From CAYNXB01 sp964401045 (lineage in GTDB: Bacteria; Pseudomonadota; Alphaproteobacteria; Sphingomonadales; Sphingomonadaceae), in assembly GCA_964401045.1 (NCBI GenBank), contig CAYNXB010000058.1, positions 1-15,891 on the forward strand: DNA of 15,891 bases, read 5' to 3'. Both the position numbers and the translations under genes were made by a program. Below the pieces are notes generated by a model. The model did not search any database. It saw only the letters and a program-made list of their open reading frames with translations, and was not told where the DNA came from. Each line of letters opens with the position of its first letter. Position 1 is the stretch's first letter. Shown one piece after another: positions 1 to 7,536 of this stretch.

Positions 1-140
1 GCGGCGAGCACGGTGCATCCGAGTTCGGCGAGGGTGTCCGCGACGGAGAAACCGGTGACGCCGAGTCCGAGCACGGCGACCCGCAGCCCTGACCAGTCGG
101 CATGCCAGCTCGTGAGCGAATCGATGCGCTCGTGGGTCAT
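1..140 (-). CDS. murD: MurD N-terminal fragment (UDP-N-acetylmuramoylalanine--D-glutamate ligase), runs off the window edge
   Basis: Reading the minus strand from the ATG at 140-138 gives 46 codons that continue past base 1. The peptide starts MTHERIDSLTSWHADW and contains VAVLGLGVTGFSVADTL, the N-terminal Rossmann-like substrate-binding segment of MurD, with its GLGVTG glycine loop near residues 25-30. MurD adds D-glutamate to UDP-MurNAc-L-alanine in cytoplasmic peptidoglycan precursor synthesis. The SWHADWSGLRVAVLGLG wording resembles actinobacterial (Microbacteriaceae-like) MurD as I recall it, not a proteobacterial one. It is not a known neighbour of sucD, and no other mur/fts gene is beside it. 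It is probably foreign sequence joined by assembly. The family is fairly clear; the exact right boundary, and whether ATG 140 is the native start, are not. Confidence 0.7.
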   Translation of the reverse strand, partial: MTHERIDSLTSWHADWSGLRVAVLGLGVTGFSVADTLAELGCTVLA

Positions 141-141
141 G

Positions 142-339
142 GCGCTGTCGCTCTCGCGGAACAACACCGACCGCGATCATGCCACCTATGGGTTGTTTCG
201 ATCCAAGGATTTAAAGTCGTGGGAGCTGCTCCAGGAGATCGGCCCCGGCTCATGGTATTGGGAGTGTCCGGACATGTTCGAGATGGCCGTGGATGGCGAT
301 CCTGCGAGGACAAAGTGGATCTTCATGAAGGGCAGCGGC
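142..339 (+). pseudogene. Internal fragment of a glycoside hydrolase family 32 (levanase/invertase-like) gene
   Basis: The plus-strand frame over these bases reads NNTDRDHATYGLFRSKDLKSW, then WYWECPDMFEM and VDGDPARTKW. The W-E-C-P-D block is the ECP motif of GH32 enzymes, whose Glu (codon 262-264) is the general acid/base. The preceding F/YRSKDLKxW and the following VDGDPxxTKW are typical GH32 flanks. The nucleophile block (WMNDPNG) and the RDP block are absent, so only a middle slice of about 65 residues exists. It has no start codon of its own and no stop. It runs in frame into SucD sequence near 330-345, where the short shared string around KGS blurs the junction. GH32 enzymes hydrolyse fructosides such as levan or sucrose. 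A fused fructosidase-SucD protein is not a known arrangement, so I treat this as foreign or chimeric sequence. Exact limits are uncertain by about 15 bases on each side. Confidence 0.7.
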
Positions 340-786
340 GGGGTGGTCAGCCGCTCCGGCACGCTGACCTACGAGGCGGTGCACCAGACGACCCAGGTCG
401 GCCTGGGTCAGACCACCGCGGTCGGCATCGGCGGCGATCCGGTCAACGGCACCAACTTCATCGACGTGCTCGAGCTGTTCCTGGCCGATGACGCCACCAA
501 GTCGATTATCATGATCGGCGAGATCGGCGGCAGCGCCGAGGAAGACGCCGCGCAGTTCCTCAAGGACGAGGCGAAGCGCGGGCGCAGCAAGCCGGTGGTC
601 GGCTTCATCGCCGGGCGCACCGCGCCTCCGGGCCGCCGCATGGGCCATGCCGGGGCGATCGTCTCGGGCGGCCAGGGCGGGGCCGAGGACAAGATCGCGG
701 CGATGGAAAGCGCCGGCGTCCGCGTGTCGCCCTCGCCCGCCGAACTGGGGACAACACTCGACGCCCTGCTGAAAGAACTCGCCTAA
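340..786 (+). CDS. sucD: Succinyl-CoA synthetase (ADP-forming) subunit alpha, C-terminal half only
   Basis: SucD with SucC interconverts succinyl-CoA and succinate, coupled to ATP or GTP, in the cytoplasmic TCA cycle. From about codon 343 the frame reads VVSRSGTLTYEAV, then GIGGDPVNGTNFIDVLELF, GEIGGSAEE (517-543) and MGHAGAIVSGG. The active-site phosphohistidine is the His of GHAGA (codon 646-648). The stop is TAA at 784-786. Only about 147 residues are present against about 290 in the full protein; the CoA-binding N-terminal domain is missing and is replaced by GH32-like and MurD-antisense sequence. An open frame runs back to an ATG at 13, but that 257-residue reading is a spurious fusion. 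sucA follows 29 bases downstream, the normal order, so the 3' part looks native and the 5' part looks lost to a chimeric join. Confidence 0.9.
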   Translation, partial: GVVSRSGTLTYEAVHQTTQVGLGQTTAVGIGGDPVNGTNFIDVLELFLADDATKSIIMIGEIGGSAEEDAAQFLKDEAKRGRSKPVVGFIAGRTAPPGRRMGHAGAIVSGGQGGAEDKIAAMESAGVRVSPSPAELGTTLDALLKELA

Positions 787-815
787 CTCCCCATATACAT
801 ATGGTTCGAGAGATC

Positions 816-3662
816 ATGGGTAACCAAGCACAGACTTTTCTCCCCGAGATAGAGGGCCAGGACGGACCGCAGCCCGGTCCGAGCTGGGCCAATGCGCGCT
901 GGCCGATCCTCGACGCATCGAGCGAGGATGAGCTGACGCAGGCGCTCGATCCCACCGCGATGAAGCTCGCCGTGAAGGCGGCGACGGAGCAGGCAGGCAA
1001 GCCGATCGACGAAGGGGCCATTGAGCGCGCCGCCGGGGATTCGATCCGCGCAATGCTGCTGATCCGCACCTATCGCGTGCGCGGCCATCTGGCCGCCGAT
1101 CTCGACCCACTGGGCCTCACCCACCGCGATCTGCCGGCGGATCTGACCCCCGAATACCACGGCTTCACCGGCGATGCGCTCGACCGGCCGGTTTACCTCG
1201 GCGGCACACTGGGCCTCGAGTGGGCGACCATCCGCCAGGTGATCGCGATCCTGCGCAAGAACTACTGCGGCCACGTTGGCCTCGAATACATGCACATCTC
1301 CGACGTGGAGGAGCGGCGCTTCCTGCAGGACCGGATCGAAGGCCCCGACAAGGTCATCCAGTTCACTGACGAGGGCAAGAAGGCCATCCTCGCCGCGGTC
1401 GTCCGTGGCGAGCAGTACGAGGCCTTCCTCGGCAAGAAGTACGTTGGCACCAAGCGCTTCGGGCTCGACGGCGGGGAATCGATGATTCCCGCGCTCGAAG
1501 CGGTGATCAAGTACGGCGGCGCCTCCGGCGTGCGCGAGATCATCTACGGCATGTCCCACCGCGGCCGCCTGAACGTGCTCGCCAACGTGATGGCCAAGCC
1601 CTACCGGGTGATCTTCCACGAGTTCTCAGGCGGCTCTGCCAATCCCGAAGACGTCGGCGGCTCCGGGGACGTGAAGTATCACCTCGGCACCAGCACCGAC
1701 CGCGAGTTCGACGGCATCCGCGTGCACATGTCGCTGGTGCCCAATCCCAGCCATCTCGAAGCAGTCGACCCCGTGGTGCTCGGCAAGACCCGCGCGCAGC
1801 AAGCGATCCTCGACGATCTCTCGGCGCACGAGCAGGTCCTGCCGGTGCTGATCCACGGCGACGCGGCCTTCGCCGGCCAGGGCATCGTGTGGGAGTGCCT
1901 CGGGTTCTCGGGCGTCAACGGCTACAATACCGGCGGTTGCCTGCACTTCGTGGTCAACAACCAGATCGGGTTCACGACTAGCCCGCGGTTCGCGCGAAGC
2001 TCGCCTTACCCGTCGGACGTCGCCAAGGGCGTCCAGGCGCCGATCCTGCACGTCAACGGCGACGATCCCGAGGCGGTCACCTTCGCGTGCAAGCTGGCGA
2101 TCGAGTATCGCCAGAAGTTCAAGCGCGACATCGTCATCGACATGTGGTGCTACCGACGCTTCGGCCATAACGAGGGCGATGAGCCCAGCTTCACCCAGCC
2201 GCTGATGTACGACAGCATCCGCGCGCATCCCAAGGTGAGCGACCTCTATTCCGAGCGGCTGCTGTCCGAAGGCGTGATCGAACCGGGCTACCCCGAGGGC
2301 CTGCAGGACGATTTCCGCAAGCTGCTCGAGCACGAGTTCGAGGCGGCGGCGAGCTACAAAGCCAACGAGATCGACTGGTTCGCAGGGCGCTGGAGCGGCC
2401 TGCACATGCCCGCCGACCCGGAGGGCGCGCGCCGCAACATTCCCACAGCGATCGGCAAGAAGCTGTTCGACAGCCTCGGCCGCACGCTGACCACCGTGCC
2501 CGCGGACCTCACGATCCACAAGACGCTGGAGCGGGTGATCGAAGCCAAGCGGCAGATGTTCGAAACCGGCGAAGGATTCGACTGGGCCACCGCTGAGGCG
2601 CTCGCGTTCGGCAGCCTGGTGACCGAAGGCCACGGCGTGCGCCTGTCCGGCCAGGATTCCAGCCGCGGCACGTTCAGCCAGCGCCACGCGGCGTGGATCG
2701 ACCAGCAGACGGAGCGCAAGTTCATCCCGTTGACCACCCTGCCGCATGGCAAGTTCGAGGTCTACGACAGCCCGCTTTCCGAGTTCGGCGTGCTCGGCTT
2801 CGAATACGGTTTCGCGATCGCCGACCCCAAGACCCTCGTGCTGTGGGAAGCGCAGTTCGGCGATTTCGCCAACGGCGCGCAGACCATCATCGACCAGTTC
2901 GTCGCGGCCGGCGAGGTCAAGTGGCAGCGCGCCAACGGCCTGGTGATGCTGCTGCCCCACGGTTACGAGGGGCAGGGGCCGGAGCACAGCTCTGCCCGCC
3001 TCGAGCGGTTCCTGCAGCTTTGCGCCAATGACAACATGCAGGTGTGCAACATCACCAGCCCGGCGAACTATTTCCACGTGCTGCGGCGGCAGATGCTGCG
3101 CCCGTTCCGCAAGCCCCTGATCATCATGACGCCGAAGTCTCTGCTGCGGCATCCGATGGCCAAGAGCGCGGCAAGCGAGTTTATTGCCGAGAGCCACTTC
3201 AAGCGCATCCTGTCCGACCGGATGGAGATCGCCGACGACAAGGTCCGCCGGCTGGTGCTGTGTTCGGGCAAGGTCGCCTACGACCTGATGGAGCGGCGCG
3301 AAGCGGAAGGGATCGAGGACGTTTCGATCGTCCGCCTTGAGCAGCTCTATCCTTTCCCGGACGAGCCGCTGGCGGCTCGCCTCAAGCGCATGACCAACCT
3401 CGAAGAGGTGATCTGGTGCCAGGAGGAGGCGCGCAACAACGGCGCGTGGTTCTTCGTCGAAGGCCGGATCGAGAGGGCGCTGACGGAAGCCGGTCATGAC
3501 GGAATGCGACCGGGCTATGCCGGACGCGATGCCGCCGCTTCGCCCGCCACGGGGTTTGCCGCCCGGCACAAGATGCAGCAGGAGGCGTTGGTTGAACTCG
3601 CGCTCGGCCTCAACGGCAGCGAAGCGCGCAAGCGCCTCAAGCGCAGCAGCAAGAAGGCCTGA
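816..3662 (+). CDS. sucA: 2-oxoglutarate dehydrogenase E1 component
   Basis: This thiamine-diphosphate enzyme decarboxylates 2-oxoglutarate and passes the succinyl group to the lipoyl arm of SucB. It is about 948 residues, close to the usual 930-990. Numbered from ATG 816, HRGR (248-251) is a conserved active-site block. The ThDP/Mg site is GD at 348-349 (GDAAFAGQG) paired with NN at 381-382 (VVNNQIGFTT). Next come RRFGHNEGDEPSFTQP and, in the C-terminal transketolase-like half, LPHGYEGQGPEHSSARLERF (from about residue 713), with conserved His at 715 and 724. The N-terminus (QPGPSW) carries the short segment that docks to the E2 core. An in-frame ATG at 801 has no Shine-Dalgarno-like sequence; ATG 816 has GAGAG just before it and gives the MGNQ start I expect for this group, so I prefer it. 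sucB starts 9 bases after the stop. Confidence 0.97.
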   Translation: MGNQAQTFLPEIEGQDGPQPGPSWANARWPILDASSEDELTQALDPTAMKLAVKAATEQAGKPIDEGAIERAAGDSIRAMLLIRTYRVRGHLAADLDPLGLTHRDLPADLTPEYHGFTGDALDRPVYLGGTLGLEWATIRQVIAILRKNYCGHVGLEYMHISDVEERRFLQDRIEGPDKVIQFTDEGKKAILAAVVRGEQYEAFLGKKYVGTKRFGLDGGESMIPALEAVIKYGGASGVREIIYGMSHRGRLNVLANVMAKPYRVIFHEFSGGSANPEDVGGSGDVKYHLGTSTDREFDGIRVHMSLVPNPSHLEAVDPVVLGKTRAQQAILDDLSAHEQVLPVLIHGDAAFAGQGIVWECLGFSGVNGYNTGGCLHFVVNNQIGFTTSPRFARSSPYPSDVAKGVQAPILHVNGDDPEAVTFACKLAIEYRQKFKRDIVIDMWCYRRFGHNEGDEPSFTQPLMYDSIRAHPKVSDLYSERLLSEGVIEPGYPEGLQDDFRKLLEHEFEAAASYKANEIDWFAGRWSGLHMPADPEGARRNIPTAIGKKLFDSLGRTLTTVPADLTIHKTLERVIEAKRQMFETGEGFDWATAEALAFGSLVTEGHGVRLSGQDSSRGTFSQRHAAWIDQQTERKFIPLTTLPHGKFEVYDSPLSEFGVLGFEYGFAIADPKTLVLWEAQFGDFANGAQTIIDQFVAAGEVKWQRANGLVMLLPHGYEGQGPEHSSARLERFLQLCANDNMQVCNITSPANYFHVLRRQMLRPFRKPLIIMTPKSLLRHPMAKSAASEFIAESHFKRILSDRMEIADDKVRRLVLCSGKVAYDLMERREAEGIEDVSIVRLEQLYPFPDEPLAARLKRMTNLEEVIWCQEEARNNGAWFFVEGRIERALTEAGHDGMRPGYAGRDAAASPATGFAARHKMQQEALVELALGLNGSEARKRLKRSSKKA

Positions 3663-3671
3663 GGATAGATC

Positions 3672-4931
3672 ATGGCAACCGAAGTCAAAGTCCCCACGCT
3701 CGGTGAATCGGTCGCCGAAGCGACCATTGGCGAGTGGCTCAAGAAGCCCGGCGAGGCCGTGAAGGTCGATGAGCCGATCGCCAGCCTCGAAACCGACAAG
3801 GTCGCGGTCGAAGTGCCCGCCCCGGTCGGGGGGGTGATGGGCGACTATCGGGTCCAGGTCGGCGAGACGGTCGCCGTCGGCGCGGTGATCGCGACGATCG
3901 AGGACGCAACGGCGGCCGGCGAAACGACGCAAGTCGAGGAACGCGAAAAGCCCCAGCCCAGGGAAGAACAACCACCGAAGGCCGAGGCAGCTCCGGCGCC
4001 CGCTCCCGCGCCGGCCGAAAGTGACGATGTGGTGACGATGTCGCCTGCGGTGCGCCGTGCGGTGATCGAGAACCATGTCGATCCGACTGCGATCAAGGGC
4101 ACAGGCAAGGATGGCCGGCTGACCAAGGAAGACGTGCTCGCGGCGGCCAGGGCCAAGCAGCAGGACGCGCCGGTGCAGACCGCGCCCTCGCCCGCACCTT
4201 CTCCGGCGCCCGCTCCCGCGCAGACGGGCGAGCGGCGCGAGGAGCGCGTGCGGATGACGCGCCTGCGCCAGACGATCGCCAAGCGGCTCAAGGGCGCGCA
4301 GGAAGAAGCGGCGCTGCTCACCACCTTCAACGATTGCGACATGAGCGCCGTGATCGAAGCGCGCGAGGCCTACAAAGACCTGTTCGCGAAGAAGCACGAC
4401 ATCAAGCTCGGCTTTATGAGCTTCTTCGCCAAGGCCGCGTGCCTGGCCCTGAAGGACGTTCCTTCGGTAAATGCCAAGATCGAGGGCGACGAGATCGTCT
4501 ACCACGATTACGTCGACATCTCGGTTGCGGTCTCGGCGCCCAACGGGTTGGTCGTGCCGGTTGTGCGCAACGCCGACGCGATGAGCTTCGCGGAGATCGA
4601 GCTTGCCATCGCCGACTTCGGCAAGCGCGCCAAGGACGGCAAACTGACGATGGACGACATGGCCGGCGGGACATTTACGATCTCGAATGGCGGCGTGTTC
4701 GGCAGCCTGATGAGCACGCCGATCATCAATCCGCCGCAGAGCGCGGTGCTTGGCCTACACCGGATCGAGGACCGCCCCGTGGTGCGCGATGGCCAGATCG
4801 TGATCCGGCCGATGATGTACCTCGCCCTCTCCTACGACCACCGCCTGATAGACGGGCGCGAGGCGGTCACCGCATTGAAGATCATCAAGGAGGCGATCGA
4901 GGATCCAATGCGGATCCTGATCGATCTGTAA
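3672..4931 (+). CDS. sucB: Dihydrolipoyllysine-residue succinyltransferase, E2 of 2-oxoglutarate dehydrogenase
   Basis: This E2 core carries the succinyl group on a lipoyl arm and transfers it to CoA. It is 419 residues with the standard layout. The lipoyl domain (1 to about 77) has the lipoylated Lys43 in ETDKV. An Ala/Pro/Glu-rich hinge follows (about 82-117). The peripheral-subunit (E1/E3) binding domain (about 118-158) contains SPAVRRAVIENHVDP and GKDGRLTKEDV. A second Ala/Pro hinge (about 160-185) leads to the catalytic domain, ending in SYDHRLIDGREAV with catalytic His390 and Asp394. GAGGA at 3661-3665, overlapping the end of sucA, is a well-placed Shine-Dalgarno site. Succinyl rather than acetyl specificity is inferred from the adjacent sucA and from similarity to SucB. 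The stop TAA (4929-4931) shares its last A with the lpd start. Confidence 0.97.
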   Translation: MATEVKVPTLGESVAEATIGEWLKKPGEAVKVDEPIASLETDKVAVEVPAPVGGVMGDYRVQVGETVAVGAVIATIEDATAAGETTQVEEREKPQPREEQPPKAEAAPAPAPAPAESDDVVTMSPAVRRAVIENHVDPTAIKGTGKDGRLTKEDVLAAARAKQQDAPVQTAPSPAPSPAPAPAQTGERREERVRMTRLRQTIAKRLKGAQEEAALLTTFNDCDMSAVIEAREAYKDLFAKKHDIKLGFMSFFAKAACLALKDVPSVNAKIEGDEIVYHDYVDISVAVSAPNGLVVPVVRNADAMSFAEIELAIADFGKRAKDGKLTMDDMAGGTFTISNGGVFGSLMSTPIINPPQSAVLGLHRIEDRPVVRDGQIVIRPMMYLALSYDHRLIDGREAVTALKIIKEAIEDPMRILIDL

Positions 4932-6337
4932 TGGCTGACACTTACGACTACGACGTTCTCATCATCGGCTCGGGCCCGGGCGGCTACGTCGCCGCGATCC
5001 GCGCCGCCCAGCTCGGCCTCAAGACCGCATGCGCAGAGAGCAGGGAGACGCTCGGCGGCACCTGTCTCAACGTCGGCTGCATCCCTTCCAAGGCGCTGCT
5101 CCACGGCTCCGAGCTGTACGAGGAAGCGATCGGTGGCACTCTCGCCAAGTTCGGCATCGAAACCGGCAAGGTCACGGTCGATCTGGCGAAGCTGCAGGGC
5201 GAGAAGGCCAAAGCGGTCGAGGAGCTGACCGGCGGCATCGCGTTCCTGTTCAAGAAGAACAAGGTCACCTGGCTCAAGGGCCGCGGAAGTTTCGTCGATG
5301 CCCACACCGTTATGGTGGGCCAGGACAAAGTGACGGCGAAGAACGTGGTCATCGCCACCGGCTCGTCGGTCACGCCTCTGCCCGGTGTCGAGGTCGATAA
5401 CGAAAAGGGCCGCATCGTCGATTTCACGGGCGCACTGGCGCTGCCCGAAGTGCCTGAGCATCTGGTGGTGATCGGCGGCGGGGTGATCGGGCTGGAGCTG
5501 GGCAGCGTGTGGCGCAGGCTCGGCGCCAAGGTCACTGTCGTCGAGTTTCTCGACCAGTTGCTCCCCGGGATGGACGGCGAGGTGCGCAAGGAAGCCGCCA
5601 GGCTGTTCAAGAAGCAGGGCATGGAGCTCAGGCTCTCGACCAAGGTCACAGGCGCGTCGGTCAAGGGCAAGAAGGTCACGCTCACGCTCGAGCCTGCGGC
5701 GGGTGGCGCTTCGGAAACGCTCGAAGCCAGCCACGTGCTGGTGTCAATCGGCCGCAAGCCGAACACCGACGGCCTCGGCCTCGACGCGATCGGGCTCGAA
5801 ACGAACAAGCGCGGCCAGATCGAGACGGACCACGATTTTCGCACCAAGGTCGACGGCGTGTGGGCGATCGGCGACGTGATCCCCGGCCCGATGCTGGCGC
5901 ACAAGGCCGAGGACGAAGGCATCGCGGTGGCAGAGAACATCGCCGGGCAGACCGGCATCGTGAACCACGCCGTGATCCCGAGCGTGGTCTACACCATGCC
6001 AGAGATCGCCGGCGTCGGCCTGACCGAAGAAGCGGCGAAGGAAGCCGGCCACGAGGTCAAGGTCGGGAAGTTCCCGATGATCGCCAACAGCCGCGCCAAG
6101 ACCAATCGCGACACCGACGGCTTCGTGAAGGTCGTTGCCGATGCGCAGACCGACCGCGTGCTCGGCGTGTGGATGGTCGCCTCGGTCGCCGGAACGATGA
6201 TCGCGCAGGCAGCGCAGGCGATGGAATTCGGCGCCACCAGCGAGGATATCGCCTACACCTGCCACGCCCACCCGACGCATTCGGAAGCGCTGAAGGAAGC
6301 GGCGATGGCAGTCCAGGGCAAGCCGATCCATATCTGA
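4931..6337 (+). CDS. lpd: Dihydrolipoyl dehydrogenase (E3)
   Basis: This FAD flavoenzyme reoxidises the dihydrolipoyl arm of E2 and reduces NAD+. It is 468 residues, the family norm. The FAD-binding loop is GSGPGG (13-18). The redox-active disulfide is Cys45-Cys50 in GGTCLNVGCIPSK. The NAD-binding loop is GGGVIG (182-187). The second FAD motif, AIGDVIPGPMLAHKAEDEG, lies around 315-335, and the C-terminal dimer interface supplies the catalytic pair His447 and Glu452 in CHAHPTHSEALKEA. The frame is open for about 600 bases upstream inside sucB, but the homology begins at ATG 4931 (MADTYDYDVLIIGSG). The sucB stop and lpd start overlap as TAATG and I see no strong Shine-Dalgarno, which suggests translation coupled to sucB. 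Since it sits in the suc operon it serves 2-oxoglutarate dehydrogenase; it may or may not also serve pyruvate dehydrogenase. Confidence 0.97.
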   Translation: MADTYDYDVLIIGSGPGGYVAAIRAAQLGLKTACAESRETLGGTCLNVGCIPSKALLHGSELYEEAIGGTLAKFGIETGKVTVDLAKLQGEKAKAVEELTGGIAFLFKKNKVTWLKGRGSFVDAHTVMVGQDKVTAKNVVIATGSSVTPLPGVEVDNEKGRIVDFTGALALPEVPEHLVVIGGGVIGLELGSVWRRLGAKVTVVEFLDQLLPGMDGEVRKEAARLFKKQGMELRLSTKVTGASVKGKKVTLTLEPAAGGASETLEASHVLVSIGRKPNTDGLGLDAIGLETNKRGQIETDHDFRTKVDGVWAIGDVIPGPMLAHKAEDEGIAVAENIAGQTGIVNHAVIPSVVYTMPEIAGVGLTEEAAKEAGHEVKVGKFPMIANSRAKTNRDTDGFVKVVADAQTDRVLGVWMVASVAGTMIAQAAQAMEFGATSEDIAYTCHAHPTHSEALKEAAMAVQGKPIHI

Positions 6338-6768
6338 TGACGATCTCCCCCTTCCACCTCGCCTTCCCGGTGCGCGACATCGCCGAAGCGCGGGCGTTCT
6401 GGGGCGAGACGATGGGCTGTCCGGAAGGCCGCAGCGCACCGGACTGGGTCGATTTCGACTTCTACGGCCATCAGATCGTCGCCCACCTCGCGCCTGCAGG
6501 TTCCGGCTCGCGAGATGCGGAAGCGAGCAACCCGGTCGACGGCCACGATGTGCCGGTGCCGCATTTCGGCATCGTTCTGGGCATGGACGAATGGCGCATG
6601 CTGGCGGAACGGCTGACAGCCGCGGGTGTCGAGTTCGCGATCGAGCCGCACATCCGCTTCGAAGGCCAGGCCGGCGAGCAGGCGACGATGTTCTTCCGCG
6701 ACCCAAGCGGCAACGCGATCGAGATGAAGGCGTTCGCGGACCGCTCGAAGCTGTTCGCGAGGGACTGA
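6337..6768 (+). CDS. VOC (glyoxalase/bleomycin-resistance/extradiol dioxygenase) superfamily protein
   Basis: 143 residues, one vicinal-oxygen-chelate module. It opens with the typical first strand FHLAFPVRDIAEARAFWGETMGC and ends with FFRDPSGNAIEMKAF. Three candidate metal ligands are placed as in active VOC enzymes: His7, His76 (PHFGIVL) and Glu129 (AIEMK), so it may bind a divalent metal. A single module usually works as a homodimer in the cytoplasm. The substrate cannot be told from sequence; lactoylglutathione lyase, dioxygenase-like and resistance functions are all possible, and I give no symbol. Its ATG overlaps the lpd stop (TGATG, bases 6335-6339), so it is probably translated as the last gene of the suc operon. 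I know of no established role for a VOC protein in the 2-oxoglutarate dehydrogenase complex. Confidence 0.88.
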   Translation: MTISPFHLAFPVRDIAEARAFWGETMGCPEGRSAPDWVDFDFYGHQIVAHLAPAGSGSRDAEASNPVDGHDVPVPHFGIVLGMDEWRMLAERLTAAGVEFAIEPHIRFEGQAGEQATMFFRDPSGNAIEMKAFADRSKLFARD

Positions 6769-6799
6769 CGGCGGACTTCGCCAATCCAGCGCCTTAGAC

Positions 6800-6830
6800 T
6801 GGGTTGCTTCGCTACGCTCGCAATGACGGG
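6800..6830. repeat. Dispersed intergenic repeat core
   Basis: The minus strand reads CGTCATTGCGAGCGTAGCG followed by AAGCAACCCAG. This resembles a short intergenic repeat (consensus about CGTCATTGCGAGCG-AGCG-AAGCAATCC) that I recall as scattered in many copies through alphaproteobacterial genomes, including sphingomonads. It lies between the VOC and TRIC genes. Only one copy is in this window, so the repeat nature is from recall and not shown here. Confidence 0.55.
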
Positions 6831-6853
6831 AGTGAGGGGGTAATCGTCGGAAG

Positions 6854-7480
6854 ATGACCCCGGCCGTCCCCGCCCTGCCCCCACTGCTCGACCTCGCCGG
6901 GATCGCGGTCTTCGCTCTCTCGGGCGCGCTCCTCGCCACCCGGCTGAAGCAGACCATCGTCACTGTGGCGTTTTTCGCGCTCGTCACCGGCGTTGGCGGC
7001 GGCACGGTGCGCGATCTGCTGATCGACGCGCCGGTGTTCTGGGTGCGCGATCCGTGGGTGGCGCCGGTGATCCTGTTCACTGCGCTGATCGCGTGGTTCA
7101 CCCCGCCGCGCTGGTGGGAGGGCAAGCTGCTCGACTGGGCCGACGCGATCGGCCTCGCCACCTATTCGACGCTTGGCACCGCCAAGGCACTCGCGTTCGG
7201 CGTGGAGCCGGTGCCGGCGCTGCTGATGGGCGTAATCACTGGCTGCGTCGGCGGGATCATCCGCGACGTGCTCGCAGGACAACCGTCAATACTGATGCGC
7301 CCGGAAGTCTACGTGACGCCGGCCGCGCTTGCTGCCGCATTATGCGCGGGCGGCGCCTGGCTCGGCCTGCCGAACGCTGTGGTGTGGACGGTCGCGGCGG
7401 TCACCGGATTTGTGCTGCGCGGCGTCGCGATCCAGTTCGGGCTCGAACTGCCGGGCTATTCGCCCGACAAACGAAAGTGA
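6854..7480 (+). CDS. Trimeric intracellular cation (TRIC) channel family protein, UPF0126
   Basis: 208 residues, strongly hydrophobic, with about seven predicted membrane helices. It has the family's internal duplication. The first copy carries GVGGGTVRDLL (glycines 48-50, Arg53, Asp54). The second carries GCVGGIIRDVLAGQPSIL (glycines 133-134, Arg137, Asp138). These paired GG-x-x-RD motifs mark the UPF0126/YicG family, bacterial relatives of TRIC cation channels, which sit in the inner membrane as homotrimers. The ion and physiological role in bacteria are poorly defined. The start at 6854 is supported by G-rich sequence upstream (GAGGGGG about 12 bases away, GGAAG abutting the ATG). It follows the VOC gene by 85 bases containing a dispersed repeat, and converges on the minus-strand gene ending at 7537. 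It may be read through from the suc operon or have its own promoter; I cannot pick one out. Confidence 0.92.
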   Translation: MTPAVPALPPLLDLAGIAVFALSGALLATRLKQTIVTVAFFALVTGVGGGTVRDLLIDAPVFWVRDPWVAPVILFTALIAWFTPPRWWEGKLLDWADAIGLATYSTLGTAKALAFGVEPVPALLMGVITGCVGGIIRDVLAGQPSILMRPEVYVTPAALAAALCAGGAWLGLPNAVVWTVAAVTGFVLRGVAIQFGLELPGYSPDKRK

Positions 7481-7486
7481 ACGAGC

Positions 7487-7521
7487 GGCCCGACTGCGGA
7501 GAAATGGCAGGCAGCCGGGCC
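7487..7521. terminator. GC-rich hairpin between convergent genes, possible bidirectional terminator
   Basis: GGCCCG (7487-7492) pairs with CGGGCC (7516-7521), and CTGC (7494-7497) with GCAG (7511-7514), separated by one A-C mismatch. That gives 10 pairs with a 13-base loop. It lies between the ends of the TRIC gene (stop 7480) and the minus-strand gene ending at 7537, where a terminator for both is expected. No U-tract follows on either strand, so a canonical intrinsic terminator is not proven. Confidence 0.45.
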
Positions 7522-7536
7522 TAACTCGAACGCGGT

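Noticed and set aside
13..786. A single 257-residue open frame from ATG 13 to the sucD stop
   Set aside because: Its first third is antisense to a MurD start, its middle is a GH32 slice and its end is SucD. No natural protein has this order, so it is reported as separate fragments.
1626..4505. A very long minus-strand open frame opposite sucA and sucB
   Set aside because: It is a GC-rich antisense shadow: its Arg/Leu/His-rich product has no recognisable domain, while both plus-strand genes are fully recognised.
4334..4930. Upstream in-frame extension of lpd inside sucB
   Set aside because: The sequence is out-of-frame sucB, rich in Arg/Asp/Gly. Lpd homology begins at ATG 4931.
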